Origin: DSXH01 sp020724325 | Lineage (GTDB): Bacteria; Bacteroidota; Ignavibacteria; Ignavibacteriales; Melioribacteraceae | Length of the DNA stretch: 64,000 bases | Direction: 5' to 3' | Assembly: GCA_040756515.1 (NCBI GenBank) | Contig: JBFLYW010000004.1 | Coordinates: 1 to 64,000 of the forward strand | The notes under the pieces: model-generated | What the model was told of the DNA's origin: nothing | Database searches by the model: none | What the model saw: only the letters and a program-made list of their open reading frames with translations | Made by a program: the position numbers and the translations under genes | Part shown: in pieces, positions 62,028 through 64,000 of the stretch | How the letters are laid out: each line of letters starts with the position of its first letter | How positions within the stretch are numbered: position 1 is the stretch's first letter

Positions 62028-62965
62028 TGAATGCAATAGAAGTTAAAAACCTTACGAAGAAATTCGGAAAGTTCACAGCTGTAGATCAAATATCATTTAA
62101 TGTTAGGCAACGAGAGATATTCGGATTTCTTGGTGCCAACGGAGCGGGAAAATCGACAACTATAAGGATGCTAATCGGAATTTTGGAGCCTACATCTGGC
62201 GATGCTTTCGTGGGCGGTCACAGTATTAAAAATGAACCTGACATGGTAAAAAAGAATATCGGCTATATGTCTCAAAAGTTTTCTCTATATAATGATTTGA
62301 CGGTTGAAGAAAATATCAGATTCTTTGCCGGTGTGTATGGATTAAGCGGAAGAAAATATGAAGAAAGAAAAAAATGGGTTTTGAAAGTTGCTAACTTGGA
62401 AAATATGGAAAACGTAATTACAGGTTCTCTACCTGGCGGAATAAAGCAGCGTCTTGCTCTAGGTACGGCTGTTATTCACGAACCGAAAATTGTTTTCTTA
62501 GATGAACCAACAAGCGGCGTTGATCCAATTTCAAGGAGAAGTTTTTGGGATTTGATTAATGATTTATCTACTTCCGGAACTACAATTTTAGTTACTACCC
62601 ACTACCTTGACGAAGCTGAATTCTGTAACGATATAATTTTAATTAATGCCGGTAAATTGATTGCACAAGGAAATGCAAAAAAATTAAAAACGAACTACAT
62701 CAAAAATCCAATTCTGGAAATAGAAAGCGAACGCGTGGTAGATAGTCTCGAAATCCTTGAAAAACAAGATTGGGTTAGTGAAACATCAATCTTTGGTAAT
62801 TACATTCACGTTATACTTAAAGAGAAGAATTTCGCTGAAAATCAAATTATAGATTTATTAGAAAAGGATTATGGAATAAAAACAAAAAGAGTTGAAAAAA
62901 TAATTCCGACTCTTGAAGATGTATTTATTCATCTCATAGAAAAGGACAGCAAAAAAAATGTTTAA
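62027..62965 (+). CDS. ABC transporter ATPase 2 of the efflux pump
   Basis: A 312-residue nucleotide-binding domain: Walker A GANGAGKSTT, signature LPGGIKQ (LSGG degenerate), Walker B IVFLDEPTSG, intact switch TTHYLDEAE. The pattern complements ATPase 1. Together they match the two halves of YbhF, here encoded separately. Overlaps the permease start by 8 nt. Confidence 0.88.
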   Translation: MNAIEVKNLTKKFGKFTAVDQISFNVRQREIFGFLGANGAGKSTTIRMLIGILEPTSGDAFVGGHSIKNEPDMVKKNIGYMSQKFSLYNDLTVEENIRFFAGVYGLSGRKYEERKKWVLKVANLENMENVITGSLPGGIKQRLALGTAVIHEPKIVFLDEPTSGVDPISRRSFWDLINDLSTSGTTILVTTHYLDEAEFCNDIILINAGKLIAQGNAKKLKTNYIKNPILEIESERVVDSLEILEKQDWVSETSIFGNYIHVILKEKNFAENQIIDLLEKDYGIKTKRVEKIIPTLEDVFIHLIEKDSKKNV

Positions 62966-64000
62966 TAGAATTTACGCCATAGCAAAAAAAGAATCGCGGC
63001 AATTACGGCGAGATACAAGAATGCTCTTTATTGTATTTTTCTTTCCTGTAGTTTTGCTTGCAATCTTTGGATACGCTATTAATTTCGATGTTAAGCATAT
63101 TCAAATAGCGGTTTATGATCTGGATAGATCCGACTATTCAAGGGATTTCATAAACGGATTAATCAGCTCCGAATATTTCGATTTGGTTGTTAATATCAAA
63201 AACGATAATGAAATAAAAGAATTATTAGATAAAAAGATTGTTCAAGCTGTAGTAGTAATTCCGGAAGATTTATCAAAGAGATTGCTTACCAAACAAGAAG
63301 CCAAAATTCAATTTTTGGTAGACGGTGTTGACGGGAACTCTGCAAATGTAATTCAAAATTATGTGAACGCTGCAACCTACAGTTATTCTCTTGAATTGAC
63401 AAAGGAGTATTTGGCTGTTACCGGTAAAAAAATGTACGTACCCATCGATCTTCAGCCAAGATTCTGGTTTAATCCCGATTTACAATCCACGCGCTTTTTA
63501 ATTCCTGGTTTAATGGGAATGATTTTGATAATTACTGCCGTAATATCAATTTCACTTTCTATTGTTCGGGAAAAAGAGAGGGGGACAATTGAGCAGATCA
63601 ATGTTTCACCTTTATCTTCTATTGAATTCATAATCGGGAAAACAATTCCTTATATAGTTATTTCATTGATAAATGCCACAATAGTTCTTTTAGCCGGTTA
63701 TATCCTTTTCGGAATAGCAATAAAAGGAAATATTCTATTATTACTGCTTGGCACATTTGCATTTCTATTTGCGGCCCTAAGTTTAGGAATATTCATTTCT
63801 ACAATTGCAGATTCACAGCAAGTTGCATTTCAAGCCGCAAATGTTACTTCATTATTACCGTCGTTAATTTTGTCTGGATTTATTTTTCCTATTGAAAGCA
63901 TGCCCGCTGCAATTCAAATACTTACGAATATAACACCCGCAAAATTTTATATAGTGATTCTTAGAGCTATTCTTCTTCGCGGAGCTGGTCTTGGTGCATT
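62958..64000 (+). CDS. ABC-2 permease of the efflux pump, partial (runs off the window)
   Basis: The first ~347 residues of an ABC-2 permease like YbhS: an N-terminal helix (TRMLFIVFFFPVVLLAIFGY), a large extracytoplasmic domain, then helices including 'LIPGLMGMILIITAVISISL' and 'REKERGTIEQINVSPLSSIE', a conserved coupling helix. The frame is open to the window end. A second permease may follow, as in YbhFSR-type pumps. Confidence 0.85.
   Translation, partial: MFNRIYAIAKKESRQLRRDTRMLFIVFFFPVVLLAIFGYAINFDVKHIQIAVYDLDRSDYSRDFINGLISSEYFDLVVNIKNDNEIKELLDKKIVQAVVVIPEDLSKRLLTKQEAKIQFLVDGVDGNSANVIQNYVNAATYSYSLELTKEYLAVTGKKMYVPIDLQPRFWFNPDLQSTRFLIPGLMGMILIITAVISISLSIVREKERGTIEQINVSPLSSIEFIIGKTIPYIVISLINATIVLLAGYILFGIAIKGNILLLLLGTFAFLFAALSLGIFISTIADSQQVAFQAANVTSLLPSLILSGFIFPIESMPAAIQILTNITPAKFYIVILRAILLRGAGLGA

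Noticed and set aside
1..64000. tRNA, rRNA or other RNA genes
   Set aside because: Gaps were read by eye and no cloverleaf or conserved RNA block was recognised; a covariance-model scan would be decisive.

Overview
The window looks like part of a chromosome from an Ignavibacteria-type member of the Bacteroidota/Chlorobi lineage. Evidence: AT-rich DNA with long dispersed intergenic repeats; two secreted proteins ending in the 'YPNPFNP...' type A sorting domain of the type IX secretion system; several Bacteroidota-style lipoproteins and outer-membrane families; and four exact matches to the Bacteroidota vegetative promoter (TTG, 19-20 bp, TAnnTTTG). Some genes also carry clear Shine-Dalgarno sequences, so initiation is mixed. 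A species name is not supportable from the sequence alone.

Layout. 0-5 kb: a broken BNR-repeat lipoprotein, a SAM methyltransferase coupled to an RlmD-type rRNA methyltransferase, and an ECF sigma / membrane anti-sigma candidate / DUF4252 operon. 5-11 kb: a patatin-Omp85 fusion, then yidC-yidD-rnpA-rpmH. 11-18 kb: a 128-bp tandem repeat array inside terminal inverted repeats, glycogen synthase, an ADP-forming acyl-CoA synthetase, and the aminodeoxychorismate (folate) genes pabA / pabB-pabC. 17.9-23.6 kb: a decaying accessory patch holding a DUF1801/YdeI pseudogene, an apparently intact VapBC module, a chimeric ORF joining a GHKL-ATPase N-terminus to a Vsr C-terminus, a frameshifted RhuM-Fic gene, then truA, a GNAT-like gene and a DMT transporter with an in-frame stop. 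23.7-34 kb: amidohydrolase, TonB-dependent receptor, metallophosphoesterase, and two type IX cargo proteins (esterase and subtilase).

34.5-44.3 kb is a replication cluster on the minus strand, read in the order dnaA, dnaN, recF, dciA-like, gyrB, an MgtE-like gene, gyrA, with a very AT-rich, DnaA-box-bearing dnaA-dnaN interval as the best oriC candidate. 44.7-51 kb: asparaginase coupled to a HEGGH membrane protein, an NhaD-like antiporter whose promoter lies in a concentric palindrome, MscL, a Fic-fold protein with a ruined active site, a variant GroES, and small envelope proteins. 51-58 kb: two uncharacterised lipoproteins, one translationally coupled to a stand-alone receiver domain, followed by a NarX/NarL-like kinase-regulator pair. 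58-64 kb: a TetR-controlled efflux operon (TetR, HlyD, ABC ATPase, TolC, second ABC ATPase, ABC-2 permease running off the end).

The most unusual signals are the repeat array and its single-unit relative, a MITE-like element with a possible 4-bp target duplication, a heptamer repeat inside a type IX sorting domain that could shift frame, the ATPase-Vsr chimera, the nhaD promoter palindrome, the asymmetric ATPase pair, and the number of genes broken by single lesions. No CRISPR array, tRNA or rRNA gene was recognised. All function calls rest on reading motifs by eye; no database search was run.
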